A stretch of 64,000 bases of DNA from FEN-1073 sp963780865 (GCA_963780865.1 CAWADT010000001.1:1-64000), one strand, 5' to 3'. Positions 38,856 to 48,642 are shown, counted from the stretch's first letter. Translations and numbers: made by a program. The notes: generated from the letters alone by a model not told the origin.

Positions 38856-39824
38856 CTACTGCGGGAGATAATCGTTGGTAAAGGCTTGCGTGATGTTCAG
38901 CGGTTTGGTCAGGAGCCCCATCGATCGCAGCGTCGCGTCCATGTTTTGCCAGGCGGCCGGATCGCTCCAGCCGGGCTTGCCATCCTTCCAGAAGCTGATC
39001 GTTTGCGCGAGCACTTGCCGTTGCACCGGATCGTTTTCCGCCAAACCGTCGACGTACTTGCGGCAGGTTTCATAAGCCGCATCCGGATTTGCGACGGTGT
39101 CGTCCACCCCGCGGAGGATGGCCCGGATCATTGCCCGCACGAGCGCGGGGTCGTGCTGGATGGTCGACTCGTTGGTGAGCAGGCCGTTTGAGGCCAGGTT
39201 GACGAAGTCCGCCACGCGGATCACGTTCACTTTGTACCCGCGCGCCTCCAGTTGGACCGGTTCGTTGTTGGCATAGATCACGGCGGCGTCCACCGTCCCG
39301 GCGATCAGGGCTTCCACCTGGTTGTACCCGATGACGTCAAGCGTTACGTCTTGCTCGGTCATTCCTGCGGAATTGAGAAGTGCTCGGAACCCCACGTACG
39401 ATGCGCCGGCCAAAATCGGGATCCCGACTTTTTTTCCTTTTAAATCCTGGACCGCCCGGATTCCGGAGGTCTCCAGCGCGGCGACGGCGACGGGATATCC
39501 GTGCCACCAGGCCATTGTGTAAACCACCGGGAGGCCTTGAGCCCGCGCCAGCAGGACTTGTTCGCCCGAAACCACCGAGAAGGGAATCTCGCCCGCGCCC
39601 ACCAAGGCCACCCCGTCGGTCTCGAATTTGTAGTCGAAGGTGATGTCGATGCCCGCTTCGCGGAAGTAACCCTTCTCCATTGCGTCGTAAAACGGAGCGA
39701 ACTGCACATTGGGGATATAGCCCATCGGCAGGCGGATGGCGCGCAGGGAAGGCGTGCCGCTCGGAGTGCGCGCGCACGCCGCGAGCGCAAGCAGCGTGGC
39801 TCCCAGGATTATGTTCTTTACCAT
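38856..39824 (-). CDS. ribY: Riboflavin-binding lipoprotein, RibY-like (NMT1/THI5 fold)
   Basis: A 322-residue substrate-binding protein. The lipobox LALAAC (C17) anchors it to the membrane. The fold matches the NMT1/THI5-like family: LPMGYIPNVQFAPFYDAMEKGYFREAGIDITF, DGVALVGAGEIPFSVVSGEQVLLARAQGLPVVYTMAW, DLKGKKVGIP and EALIAGTVDAAVIYANNEP. Such proteins bind thiamine precursors or, in Chloroflexi RibY, riboflavin. The FMN riboswitch ahead of the unit supports riboflavin. The symbol is an inference from that context. Confidence 0.75.
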   Translation of the reverse strand: MVKNIILGATLLALAACARTPSGTPSLRAIRLPMGYIPNVQFAPFYDAMEKGYFREAGIDITFDYKFETDGVALVGAGEIPFSVVSGEQVLLARAQGLPVVYTMAWWHGYPVAVAALETSGIRAVQDLKGKKVGIPILAGASYVGFRALLNSAGMTEQDVTLDVIGYNQVEALIAGTVDAAVIYANNEPVQLEARGYKVNVIRVADFVNLASNGLLTNESTIQHDPALVRAMIRAILRGVDDTVANPDAAYETCRKYVDGLAENDPVQRQVLAQTISFWKDGKPGWSDPAAWQNMDATLRSMGLLTKPLNITQAFTNDYLPQ

Positions 39825-39847
39825 CGATCGTCTCCTGTGAAAAATTT

Positions 39848-40645
39848 TTATTCCCGCCAGCCAAGCCAGCGGTGTTCCGCCCAGGCCACCAAGCCGTAGA
39901 GCGAGAGCGCCATCACCACCAGCGCGAATACCCCGACAAAAACGAGCGCGGTGTCGTATTGTCCGCGGGCGACGCTGATGAGGTAACCCAACCCCCGGTC
40001 GGGCGCGATGAACTCGCCCACCACGGCACCGATCACCGACAGCGTGGCGCCCACCTTTAACCCGCCGAGCAGAATGGGGAGCGCCGCCGGAAATTCCAGC
40101 AGCCGGAAATTCTGCCAGCGGGTGGCTCCCAGCGAACGCATCAGTTCGCGCAAATTGGCCGACACCGACCGCAACCCGACGATGGTGTTGATCAGCACGG
40201 GGAAAAAAACGATCAGGGCGCAGATGAGCACTTTGGAGGGAAGCCCGTTCCCCAGCCAGATGATCAGCAGCGGAGCGATGGCCACTACCGGTATGGCTTG
40301 GGTGGCGACGATGTACGGCGCCAGCACCCGTTCCACCAGCCGCGATTTGCTCAGAACGTACCCCAGCGCAGCGGCGGTTCCCACACCGAGCACCATCCCC
40401 GCCACGACTTCGATCAACGTATATCCCGATTGCCGCAGCAGGCTGCCGTCAGCCAACACTTGCCCCAGCCGATCCGCAACCTTCAGCGGGCCGGGAAGGA
40501 TGAACGCAGGCAGTCCGCTGAACACCGCGACGGCCTGCCAACTGGCGACGCATACGACTGCCGCCGCGACGATCGGAATTAATCTTCGAGCGGAAGATCC
40601 TTTTCCGCGCGGTATGGAAGTTTTGGAATTAGCGCGGTTCGTCAT
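39848..40645 (-). CDS. ribX: Riboflavin ABC transporter permease, RibX-like
   Basis: A 265-residue permease of the BPD_transp_1/SsuC-ThiX type with about six membrane helices. The cytoplasmic EAA loop is seen at ELMRSLGATRWQNFRLLEFPAALPILLGGLKVGATLS. It is the first gene behind the FMN riboswitch and terminator, with the binding protein 23 bases downstream. A leader of about 150 bases separates it from the terminator and holds a small hairpin. Substrate assignment rests on the riboswitch and on known RibXY loci in Chloroflexi. Confidence 0.78.
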   Translation of the reverse strand: MTNRANSKTSIPRGKGSSARRLIPIVAAAVVCVASWQAVAVFSGLPAFILPGPLKVADRLGQVLADGSLLRQSGYTLIEVVAGMVLGVGTAAALGYVLSKSRLVERVLAPYIVATQAIPVVAIAPLLIIWLGNGLPSKVLICALIVFFPVLINTIVGLRSVSANLRELMRSLGATRWQNFRLLEFPAALPILLGGLKVGATLSVIGAVVGEFIAPDRGLGYLISVARGQYDTALVFVGVFALVVMALSLYGLVAWAEHRWLGWRE

Positions 40646-40703
40646 CGAAGTTTTCCATCTTCTGGGTGTAGATCCACCCCGGTTAATAAAGATCTGAGGC
40701 TAT

Positions 40704-40749
40704 CCACCAAGGAGACGAAGAGCACAAAAATAATTCGTGTCCTTGGTGG
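40704..40749. repeat. Inverted repeat in the transporter leader
   Basis: CCACCAAGGA (40704-40713) pairs exactly with TCCTTGGTGG (40740-40749) around a 26-base AT-rich loop. It lies between the riboswitch terminator and the ribX-like start. It resembles a dispersed intergenic repeat (TCCTTGGTGGTCTTCGTGG text) rather than a known regulator. Confidence 0.45.
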
Positions 40750-40799
40750 TCTTCGTGGACCTTTTTCCCCGGTGAAATCCGTGAATTTTTCCGTGTAAA

Positions 40800-40831
40800 T
40801 AAAAAACCCCGAACCAAATAGCTTCGGGGTC
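40800..40831 (-). terminator. Riboswitch terminator (expression platform)
   Basis: On the minus strand ACCCCGAA (complement of 40823-40830) pairs with TTCGGGGT (complement of 40806-40813), followed by TTTTTTATTT. It sits about 30 bases after the FMN aptamer. When FMN is bound, termination here would shut off the riboflavin transporter. Confidence 0.85.
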
Positions 40832-40857
40832 GGAATCGTCCGCCATCCACAACATGG

Positions 40858-41036
40858 CTCCTTCTCTCATCCCGACTATACGGTCGGCCCCGGATTCGCA
40901 CCGGATCATGCCTTTGCGGAAAAAACCGCTCTGGCTCGCGGGCTTGCCCGCCTCAGCTTTTTGTTGGCTTTGGCCGGCTTACCGCCGATCGGGAATTGGG
41001 TCGTGCATCGACCCTCACCCGGCCCCGAAGGATATT
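40858..41036 (-). promoter_or_regulatory. FMN riboswitch (RFN element)
   Basis: Read on the minus strand, the conserved RFN blocks appear in order: CTTCGGGGCCGGGTG at the 5' end, AATTCCCGATCGGCGGTAAG, a variable stem rich in GC, GATCCGGTGCGAATCCGG, GCCGACCGTATAGTCGGGATG, and GAGAGAAGGAG at the 3' end. These are the hallmark pieces of the FMN aptamer with its closing stem (CTTC/GAAG). A terminator follows, then the ABC genes. It should repress riboflavin import when FMN is abundant. Confidence 0.93.
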
Positions 41037-41137
41037 GGATTGCATTTAATTATAGCATACCGGTTTTTCTGCTGCTCCCCGTGTTACCCCCGATGGGGTG
41101 ATTATTTCAGCCGCCGCGGCGCCCATGGAAGCAGGCC

Positions 41138-41359
41138 TCAATTTTTTCGATTGTCTGCCACAAAAGCCAGGACCATTGCGAACACCAGCACGATTAATGC
41201 TTCGGTGAAACCTTTGATGATTGCCAGTTCGCTCAACACCGCGGCGAGAATCGCCACCAAGTGAATCCATCGTTTGGTGGCGAACCATCGCCGAAGCTGA
41301 TAGAACGCCAGGATCGCTCCCGCCCCAAGCAGAATGAAAGCCGTAAAAATATCCCACAT
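41138..41359 (-). CDS. Small two-helix membrane protein
   Basis: A 73-residue protein with two hydrophobic helices (about 3-20 and 33-66, the latter possibly split) joined by a basic loop (RRWFATKRW), ending in DNRKN. No family is recognised. It lies upstream of the riboswitch on the same strand and about 100 bases after recN ends... its start faces recN, so it may be the last gene of the recN-containing run. An RBS-like AGAAGGGAA precedes the ATG. Confidence 0.55.
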   Translation of the reverse strand: MWDIFTAFILLGAGAILAFYQLRRWFATKRWIHLVAILAAVLSELAIIKGFTEALIVLVFAMVLAFVADNRKN

Positions 41360-41455
41360 GATTCCCTTCTCCTTTTATCGAATTCCGGTTTCCCAAGCTT
41401 CCTCCCGCCGGAGGGGAAATGGAATCCGCAACCGCCGCGGGTTCACGGCGCCGGT

Positions 41456-43196
41456 TTATATTTGGAGCGGCGTATTTCGCTTGTCTTCCTCCACCAGGCT
41501 CAGAATCTCTTCCGCGGATTCACGTGTGGTTTCCGAAAGCGTTCCCAGCATGGAGGCGAGCTCGGAAATTCGCCCCCGGCCTTCCAGCTTCTGGACGCGG
41601 GTTTGCGTGCGTTTTCCCTGGACCATTTTTTCCACATGCAGGTGCTGGTCGCCGTAGGCCGCCAGTTGCGGCAGGTGGGTGACGCACAGGACCTGATGGC
41701 GCGGGGTAAGCCGCCACAGTTTCTTTCCGACGGTCATGCCCACCCTTCCCCCGATGCCTTGGTCGATCTCGTCGAAGATCAACGTCGGCGTCCGATCCGC
41801 GCGGGCCAGTACGCTTTTCATCGCCAGCATCAACCGCGAGGTCTCGCCGCCGGAGGCCACCTTCACCAGCGGTTTGAGCCCTTCTCCCGGATTCGGGGCC
41901 ACGAGAAATTCGATGCCGTCGAGCCCGGTCGAAATCAAACGCCACCCGCTTGTCGCCAACGTACGCTCCCTCTGGATCCTCCCTCCAGCTTTGGTCGACA
42001 GAAAATTTCGCCCCGGCCATCTTCAGATCGGCCAACTCTGTTTCAATCCCTTGCGCGAGTTGATCCGCCGCGTTTCGGCGAGCTCGGGAAAGCTCCGCAC
42101 CCAGAACCCCCAGGTCGGTCAGCAGGATTTTCTCCTGCGCCTCGAGCTCCGCCCGGCGCTCGTCGGCATGCGTAATCCCTTCCAATTCGGTTCGAGCCCG
42201 CTCGGCATGCTGCACCACCGCCTCGAGCGTCTCCCCGTATTTTCGTTTCAGATTTCCGAGCAGTTCGACGCGCTCCTCCACCTGCTCCAGCCGGCGCGGG
42301 TTGAATTCGATGGACTCGCGGTAGGCTCTCAGGTCGCGGGCAAGTTCCGCGGCTTGATCGAGCACAGCCTGGCCGCTTTCCCGGGCGGGATTCATGGAGG
42401 GATCGATTTTGGACAAGGCGCCCAGGGCCCGGACGGCCTCCCCAAGCAAATCCGATGCCGGGCGATTCTCTTCGCCTTCCGCATCCAGGGCCGCAATTGC
42501 CTCGTCGGAAAGCTGCGCCAATTGCTCGGCGTTGGCCAGGCGGGTCCGCTCTTCCACAAGGGCCGCTTCCTCGCCGGGTTGAACTCGGGCAGCCTCGATT
42601 TCACCGATCTGGTATTGCAGCATATCCGCGCGGCGGGCCGCTTCGCGTTCTCCCGTCCGGATTCGCTCCAATTCCCCGCGCACCCGCTGCAATTCCGCCG
42701 CCAAGCCTGAAAATTTTGCGCGCTTTTCCTCCAAGCCCCCAAAACGGTCGAGCAGCCGCAAATGCTCGCGTACCCGGAGCAGGGAGAGATGTTCGGATTG
42801 GCCGTGGACGTCCACCAGGATCTGGCCGATGTCGCGCAGGATGGCGAGATTGACCGTCCGCCCGTTGACCCGGGCGATGTTCCTTCCCTCGCGCCGCACT
42901 TCCCTCCCCAGGCTGACGAGCGCCTCCCCGTCCCATAATCCTTCCCGGTCCAGGATGGGCTGCGCCTCGGCCAGGGCGTCTTCGTCTAAAACGAAATCGC
43001 CTTCAACCGAAGCTGTTTCCTCCCCGCTGCGGATGACATTGGAATCCCCCCGCCCGCCCAGCAGCATCTCGATGGCATCCACGATGATCGACTTCCCCGC
43101 GCCCGTTTCGCCGGTGAGAACGAACAGGCCCGGTTCGAACACGAGGACGATTTCCTCGATGATCGCGAAGTTGCGGATGCGGAGTTCCTTCAGCAT
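41456..43196 (-). CDS. recN: DNA repair protein RecN, one frameshift
   Basis: SMC-like ATPase of double-strand break repair. The N-terminal Walker A is LTGETGAGKSIIVDAIEMLLGG, followed by long coiled coils (about 155-400). The C-terminal ABC signature (VASGGETSRLMLAMK) and Walker B (PTLIFDEIDQGIGG) lie in another frame. Removing one T of GATTTCG (AAA at 41932-41934 on the plus strand) restores VAFDSTGLDGIEFLVAPNPGEG and a protein of about 579 residues, normal for RecN. Confidence 0.93.
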
Positions 43197-43221
43197 GGCC
43201 GATTCCCCATCGCCGAAAGGG

Positions 43222-43692
43222 CTAGCCTAAACTTTGGAAGATCCCGTATAGCCCGATCGCCCCTCCGACGACCATGAGGACGAAGCTCGTCCGGTAATAT
43301 TTAGCGGTGTTTCGAATTTCCAGGTAGCATTCCCGGTAATCCTCCGGGTTGTAATAAACGGTCACCGTCGCGCCGGCGGGGTAGCGGGAGATAATGCTGT
43401 CCGCCTCCTGTTTTCCAAAAAAGAACCGCGGGTAGGAAACCGCCGAGCCGAAATGGAGTTGCCCGCCGGCGCGGAATTGATATTGAACCGAGACGTCGAA
43501 TTGGGCGGAGCCTTTCGTGCCTTCCGCGGCAAACGCCTGCGGCTGAGCCATGGTGGAGGATGTGACCGTTCCCTTGGCCGTCGGCCAGGATTGGCGCATC
43601 TGATCGCGTTTGCGCGCGCTTCGCGCCGGCAGGAACATCCCCGCTCCGATGATCAAGATAGCCAATCCGATAAAAATTAGATTTGGTGCCAC
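43222..43692 (-). CDS. DUF3592-type membrane protein
   Basis: A 156-residue protein with membrane helices at both ends (about 3-22 and 133-153) and a central extracytoplasmic beta-rich domain. The pattern WPTAKGTVTSSTM, VQYQFRAGGQLHFGS and YPAGATVTVYYNPEDYRECYLE is that of DUF3592. No function is known for the family. It lies 25 bases downstream of... the Zn-ribbon membrane gene at 43728, in the same direction, so both may share a transcript with recN. Confidence 0.75.
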   Translation of the reverse strand: MAPNLIFIGLAILIIGAGMFLPARSARKRDQMRQSWPTAKGTVTSSTMAQPQAFAAEGTKGSAQFDVSVQYQFRAGGQLHFGSAVSYPRFFFGKQEADSIISRYPAGATVTVYYNPEDYRECYLEIRNTAKYYRTSFVLMVVGGAIGLYGIFQSLG

Positions 43693-43727
43693 TGTTCCTC
43701 CTTAATCAATTTTCGGAGCCGAAAATC

Positions 43728-44243
43728 TTAGATATTGGCAACCAGGAATCCGACTGCGATCACCAGATACGCCCCGGGCCAAAGCAGGCTCATTCCTATC
43801 CCCACCAGGCTCGAGCCTCCGTAGGCGGGGGCGATCAGGAGAATCAACACGGTCGGGATCATGACCGGAAGGCAGCCCAACACCGCCCCGATCGCCGCCG
43901 CAACCCTGAAATACCGGCTGCGGCGGGGGCGCACCACCCGCAGGACGGCTTGCGCGGCGATGGTTCCCACAAAGAAAGCCACGAAGATTGCAAAAAAGCC
44001 AAGAATCGAAGCGAGCAGCGAACCCGCGCCGCAGATCACTCCTGCCACGACAGGGGTAGTGATAAAGTCGTACCAGTTGGCCGTTTCGAAGACCTTCTGC
44101 TGCTCTCGGACGCAGACTTTGCAGCGATACCCCACCGGCGTAAGAATCGCGCAGGCGGTGCAGATCGGCCGACCGCAGCGGTTGCACCGCAGCGTAGTGG
44201 GACGATTCGGATGAAACGCGCAAACCATCGGTTGGTCGGTCAT
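43728..44243 (-). CDS. B-box-like zinc-binding membrane protein
   Basis: A 171-residue protein. The N-terminal 45 residues hold a B-box-like zinc site: CAFHPNRPTTLRCNRCGRPICTACA, then CKVC. About four membrane helices follow (from residue 60). This zinc module in front of a membrane domain is also found ahead of some rhomboid proteases, but no rhomboid motif is present here. Function unknown. Confidence 0.7.
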   Translation of the reverse strand: MTDQPMVCAFHPNRPTTLRCNRCGRPICTACAILTPVGYRCKVCVREQQKVFETANWYDFITTPVVAGVICGAGSLLASILGFFAIFVAFFVGTIAAQAVLRVVRPRRSRYFRVAAAIGAVLGCLPVMIPTVLILLIAPAYGGSSLVGIGMSLLWPGAYLVIAVGFLVANI

Positions 44244-44262
44244 CGCGGGAATGTCCGCATCG

Positions 44263-45135
44263 TTATCCTCCCGCTTGCGGGTTGCGATTCAATCGGGTGG
44301 TAATGTTCCGGTAGAAATACCCGCGTCCCTGGACGCGCACGAATCGCACCGACCGCTCGGACGCCCGAATGTTCACCCGGTCCCCGTCCAATACCTCGGA
44401 ATGATGGTGCCCGTCACAGGAAAGCACGGCCGGGGAATCGGTGTGGACCCGGATAACGACATCGGCATCTTCGGGCAACACCACTGCGCGCTCGACCGAC
44501 AAGTGCGGAGCCACCGGGACCAGCAGGATGGCGTGCATTTCCGGCGGAAGGATCGGACCCCCGGCCGCCAGCGCATACGCCGTGGAGCCGGTCGGCGTTG
44601 CGGCGATCAACCCGTCGGCGGCGTAGGTGGTCAGCGGCTGTTCGTCGACGCGGGTCTCCAGGTGAACCAGCTTCATCCCGCCGCCGCGGGCGACGACGCT
44701 TTCATTTAATACATCCCACTCTCCCACCGTCCTGTCCCCGCGTTCCTGCTTCACGTGCAACATCATCCGGTGTTCGAACCAGTATTCTCCCCGGCATACC
44801 TGCTCCAGACCGGGTTTCCAATCCCCGCGCTGCAATTCGGCCAGGAACCCCAGCCTTCCCAGATTGACTCCCAGCACGGGGATATTCTTACGCGCGCAAA
44901 CGTGGCTGACCCGCAGGATAGTGCCGTCTCCTCCCAGCGCGATCGCCAGGTCGTAGCGTCCGAGTTGTTCGATGTAGGCGGGATCTTTTTGCGAATACAG
45001 ATCCGCTGTGCGCGCGCCCTCGCAAGCAAGGATGGTCGCGGCCATCTCCCTCGCGATGGGCTCTGCATCGGCGATGCCTTCGTGGTAGACCAGCGCAACC
45101 TGTTGCGGGGCGGGATTGGCGGGTGAAGGTTCCAT
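44263..45135 (-). CDS. nadK: NAD kinase
   Basis: Phosphorylates NAD to NADP. The 290-residue protein has the GGDGT motif (68-72, catalytic D70), the NE/D motif as NESVVARGGGMKL, and TPTGSTAYALAAGGPI. Length and motif order are typical. It precedes the Zn-ribbon gene with 19 bases between them. Confidence 0.95.
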   Translation of the reverse strand: MEPSPANPAPQQVALVYHEGIADAEPIAREMAATILACEGARTADLYSQKDPAYIEQLGRYDLAIALGGDGTILRVSHVCARKNIPVLGVNLGRLGFLAELQRGDWKPGLEQVCRGEYWFEHRMMLHVKQERGDRTVGEWDVLNESVVARGGGMKLVHLETRVDEQPLTTYAADGLIAATPTGSTAYALAAGGPILPPEMHAILLVPVAPHLSVERAVVLPEDADVVIRVHTDSPAVLSCDGHHHSEVLDGDRVNIRASERSVRFVRVQGRGYFYRNITTRLNRNPQAGG

Positions 45136-45168
45136 AGAGAATAATGATTATAGCAGCACAGAAAAAGA

Positions 45169-45909
45169 TTATCCGCGCCCGCGTTGATACACCACGTGAT
45201 ACAGGGCGATGGAACCAGCGATCGCCGCATTCAACGACGAAATGTTTCCAAACATGGGAAGGCGGTACAGCACGTCGCAGGATTTTCGAACCAGAGGCCG
45301 CAAGCCCGCGCCTTCGCTCCCCACCACCCAGGCCAGGGGGCCGGTCAGATCGGCCTCAAACAGCGGACGCGCCTCCGGACCGGCATCCAGGCCCGCCACC
45401 CACACTCCCCGGCGCTTAACTTCTTCGATCGCCTGGGCCAGATTGGATTGGGCGATTTGCAAATGTTCCACCGCCCCGGCGGAGGCATTAACCACCGCCG
45501 GCGTTATGCCAGCCGCGCGATGGAACGGAAGCAGGACTCCCGTTACCCCCGCCGCCTCCGCTGTCCGCAGAAGGGAAGCCAAATTTTGCGGATCCTGGAT
45601 TTGGTCCAGGATCAGAAGGAATGCGCCGGAGCCTGCCCGCTCGCACTCGGCAAGCAGGTCCGAGAATTCCGCCATTGGATATTCCCCGGCCTGGACGGCA
45701 ACCCCTTGGTGGTTTGTTCCGAGGCGATCCAACTCGGCGCGGGCCACCACTTCGATGGGTAATTCTTTGCGGCGCGCCAGTGCCAGGATCTCCGCCAGCA
45801 CCCCGTGCTCGTGCGCGCCCTTCGCTACTCGCAGAAGAAATACGGGGCGGCGCCCGGCCCGCAAAATCTCATGAACGGCCTGGCGCCCGTATAGCCATTC
45901 CCGATTCAC
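45169..45909 (-). CDS. rlmB: 23S rRNA 2'-O-methyltransferase, TrmH/RlmB type
   Basis: SpoU-class methyltransferase, probably acting on 23S rRNA G2251. The 246-residue protein starts at a GTG (VNREWLYGRQAVHEIL), with GGAG five bases upstream. A substrate-binding N-domain is followed by the SPOUT knot: ILDQIQDPQNLASLLRTAEAAGVTGVLLP, AGAVEHLQIAQSNL, WVVGSEGAGLRPLV and LPMFGNISSLNAAIAGSIALY. It lies downstream of cysS, an association seen in many bacteria. The symbol is chosen from the family, not proven. Confidence 0.88.
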   Translation of the reverse strand: MNREWLYGRQAVHEILRAGRRPVFLLRVAKGAHEHGVLAEILALARRKELPIEVVARAELDRLGTNHQGVAVQAGEYPMAEFSDLLAECERAGSGAFLLILDQIQDPQNLASLLRTAEAAGVTGVLLPFHRAAGITPAVVNASAGAVEHLQIAQSNLAQAIEEVKRRGVWVAGLDAGPEARPLFEADLTGPLAWVVGSEGAGLRPLVRKSCDVLYRLPMFGNISSLNAAIAGSIALYHVVYQRGRG

Positions 45910-46089
45910 GTGTTCTCCGGAATGCCGGCCGCGTCGAGGCAGTCCCGACGATGGCGCCGGGCAAGGACGGCCGGTGGGTCTTTGAAGAAGATCAAGCTTC
46001 CGCCCATACGGGTGGCGGACTTTGGCCTGCGGAAGGGGACATCCCGCCAACCCAGGATCGCACGGCATAGATTGGAAATCATGGCCGGC

Positions 46090-47532
46090 TTATTGGATTT
46101 TCCAGGTCGTCCCATCCTTCCCATCCTCCAGGATGATGCCCATCCTGGACAGACGCTCTCGGATCGAATCGGACAGCGCCCATTCCTTCCGCGCCCTGGC
46201 TTCGTTCCGCAAATCCGCAAGCAGCCGGATCAAGGGGGATTCCCTGTCCCCGGATCCTGATCCTTTTTTAGGCAGCACACCCAGCACATCGCCGGCCAAT
46301 TCCCGATACAGGCGGGCGAACGCTTCCAGATCCTCCCGACCCGGTCCCTTCTCCATCGCCAGGCCGCTGTTCACCTCGCGCGTAAAATCAAAGAGCACCG
46401 CCAGGGCGGCCGGTGCGTTGAAATCATCGTCCATCGCTTCGCGGAACCGGCGCCGGACGTCATCGGCCAGCGCTTGTGCCGCTGAGCTTATATCGCCTCC
46501 CTTTTCCGGCTGCGCCGCCAGCCGCTGGGTCAGCCCTTCGTACGGCCCGACCAGGCGTTCCCAGCCGTGGCTGGCCCCGGCCAGGGCGTCCTCCGAATAA
46601 TCGAGCGGGCTCCGGTAGTGTCCGGAGAGAACGAAAAATCAAATCGCCCCCGGACGGTATTTCGCGAGAGAATCCCGGATGGTGACGAAGTTATTCAAAC
46701 TCTTGCTCATCTTCACTCCCCCCACCGTCAACGATCCGGTCAACAGCCAGTAGCGGGCGAACGGCTTCCCCGTGGCCGCCTCGGCCTGGGCGATCTCGCA
46801 TTCGTTGTGCGGGAAGATGTTGTCGACTCCCCCGCCATGGATGTCGAACGTCTCGCCCAGATACTTCGTGCTCATGGCGGAGCATTCGATATGCCAGCCC
46901 GGGTATCCCCAGCCCCAGGGCGATGGCCAGCGGAGAATATGTTCCGGGTCGGCTTTTTTCCACAGCGCGAAGTCCTCGCCATTTTTCTTTTCATCCCGGG
47001 TTTCCACCCGCTTCCCTTCCTCCTGCTCTTCCAGCCGCCGGCCGGACAATTTTCCATATCCTGGGAAAGACCGCACGTCAAAATAGACGGACCCGTTGGC
47101 TTCGTAGGCATGGCCCGTTTCCAGGAGCCGCCGGGCGAGTTCGATTTGTTCCGGGATGTGAGCCGATGCGCGCGGGGAGATATCCGGCCGAACCACGCCC
47201 AAAGAATCCATGTCCTCGAAATATTCCCGGGTGTAGCGCTCCACCAGCTCCATCGGTTCGAGCCGTTCGCGGGTGGCGCCTTTGAGGATTCTATCCTCCC
47301 CGCTGTCCATCAGATGGCCGACGTCGGTGATGTTCTGTACGTAGCGAACGCGATACCCCGAGTAGCGAAGGTACCGGACGATAACGTCGAAAGAAACGTA
47401 CGTTTTGGCGTGTCCGATATGCGCGCTGTCGTAGACGGTGGGTCCGCAGACATAGATATGGCACCGGCCCTCTACCAGCGGGATAAACGGTTCGGTTTTT
47501 CGGGTGAGGCTGTTATAGACCGTCAAGGCCAT
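46090..47532 (-). CDS. cysS: Cysteinyl-tRNA synthetase with an in-frame TGA
   Basis: Class I aminoacyl-tRNA synthetase. The catalytic domain has YVCGPTVYDSAHIGHAKTY (HIGH variant HIGH), zinc ligands C29, C-H and H-E in GWHIECSAM and PHNECEIAQ, and KMSKS in VKMSKSLNNF. A TGA at 46639-46641 interrupts after KYRPGAI, yet the same frame continues without further stops through FFVLSGHYRSPLDYSEDAL and the DALR-like anticodon domain to 46090. Homologues have arginine there, so CGA to TGA is the simplest change. Either a sequence error or a real nonsense mutation. Confidence 0.9.
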
Positions 47533-47559
47533 AGGGGATCCTGTTCCGAGAGCCGATGG

Positions 47560-48630
47560 TTACCGGGCGGTCTCCGCGGAGGGAACCGCGGAGTTATCAA
47601 TTCGGGCAAAGATCATTCGTCCCGCTGAGGTTTGCAGGACTTTCGTTACCACCACTGAAACTGTCCGATCGACGTATCTCCGTCCGTCATCCACTACCAC
47701 CATGGTGCCGTCTTCCAGATATCCAACCCCTTGCCCGGGCTCTTTGCCTTCCTGGATGATATAGACGGAAAGCATTTCCCCCGGAAGAAAAATCACCCGG
47801 ATCGCGTTGGCCAGGTCGTTCAAATTCAGCACGGTCACGCCCTGAATTTCGGCCACGCGGTTGAGGTTGTAGTCGTTGGTTAAAATCGGGCAGTGCATTT
47901 GTTTGGCGAGAACGATCAGTTTCTCGTCCGTCTCGTGGACGTCCTCCACGTCGAGATCGGTCACGTGCAGCGGTGTGCGGGTATCTTTTTTCAGGCGGTT
48001 AAGCACTTCCAGCCCGCGTCGTCCGCGTTGATGGCGAATAGGGTCGGAAGAATCGGCGATATATTGCAGTTCATTCAGCACAAATCGGGGAAGGAGCATT
48101 GAGGATTGGAGAAAACCGGTGGCCGCAACATCCGCGATTCTTCCATCGATGATCACGCTGGTATCCAATAGAATGGTGCGCTTTTCCGCGGACCCGCCCG
48201 CCGATCCTCCCGCCAACCTGGCTCCAAAGATGGCAAAAATATCATCCTGGCGAATGACAAATAATGTGACGCTCAGATAGCAAAAGAGAATCGCCCCGAA
48301 GATGGGGAGAAAATCCCCGAAGGCGCCGGGAAGTAGGGAGAGCGGCAGCGAGGCCAGCGCCCCGATAATTAACCCAACGACCAAACCGATGATGGCGGCC
48401 GAAAGTGTGGTGGCCGGAAGTTGGGAGAGAGTCCTTCGAAAGATGCGAATCGGCCGGGTGGTCAGATAGGGAGTCAAAATAATCCCCGTCAATGCCCCAA
48501 GGGATGCAAATAACGAGGCCCATTGCTCGCGGGACCCGCCGGCAAGATCGGCGAGTTTTACTCCGAGATAGAATCCGGGAACGCTGAGGACGACCATTCC
48601 CAACAAGCGAAAGAAAAATTCAATGCTCAT
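47560..48630 (-). CDS. PIN/TRAM-domain membrane protein (YacL-like)
   Basis: A 356-residue protein. Four membrane helices (about 1-125) lead a PIN-like nuclease domain (about 145-280) with acidic residues in LLDTSVIIDGRIADV, DEKLIVLAK and ILTNDYNLNRVA. A TRAM RNA-binding domain ends it (QEGKEPGQGVGYLEDGTMVVVDDGRRYVDRTVSVVVTKVLQT). This is the YacL/YqgA-like architecture found near cysS and ispD in many Gram-positives. Start at 48630 fits the AGGA upstream. A terminator-like hairpin lies just ahead of it. Confidence 0.88.
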   Translation of the reverse strand: MSIEFFFRLLGMVVLSVPGFYLGVKLADLAGGSREQWASLFASLGALTGIILTPYLTTRPIRIFRRTLSQLPATTLSAAIIGLVVGLIIGALASLPLSLLPGAFGDFLPIFGAILFCYLSVTLFVIRQDDIFAIFGARLAGGSAGGSAEKRTILLDTSVIIDGRIADVAATGFLQSSMLLPRFVLNELQYIADSSDPIRHQRGRRGLEVLNRLKKDTRTPLHVTDLDVEDVHETDEKLIVLAKQMHCPILTNDYNLNRVAEIQGVTVLNLNDLANAIRVIFLPGEMLSVYIIQEGKEPGQGVGYLEDGTMVVVDDGRRYVDRTVSVVVTKVLQTSAGRMIFARIDNSAVPSAETAR

Positions 48631-48642
48631 ACCGGGTCCTGG

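Noticed and set aside
40683..40901. Short minus-strand frame across the riboswitch
   Set aside because: It overlaps the FMN aptamer and terminator, which explain the sequence better.
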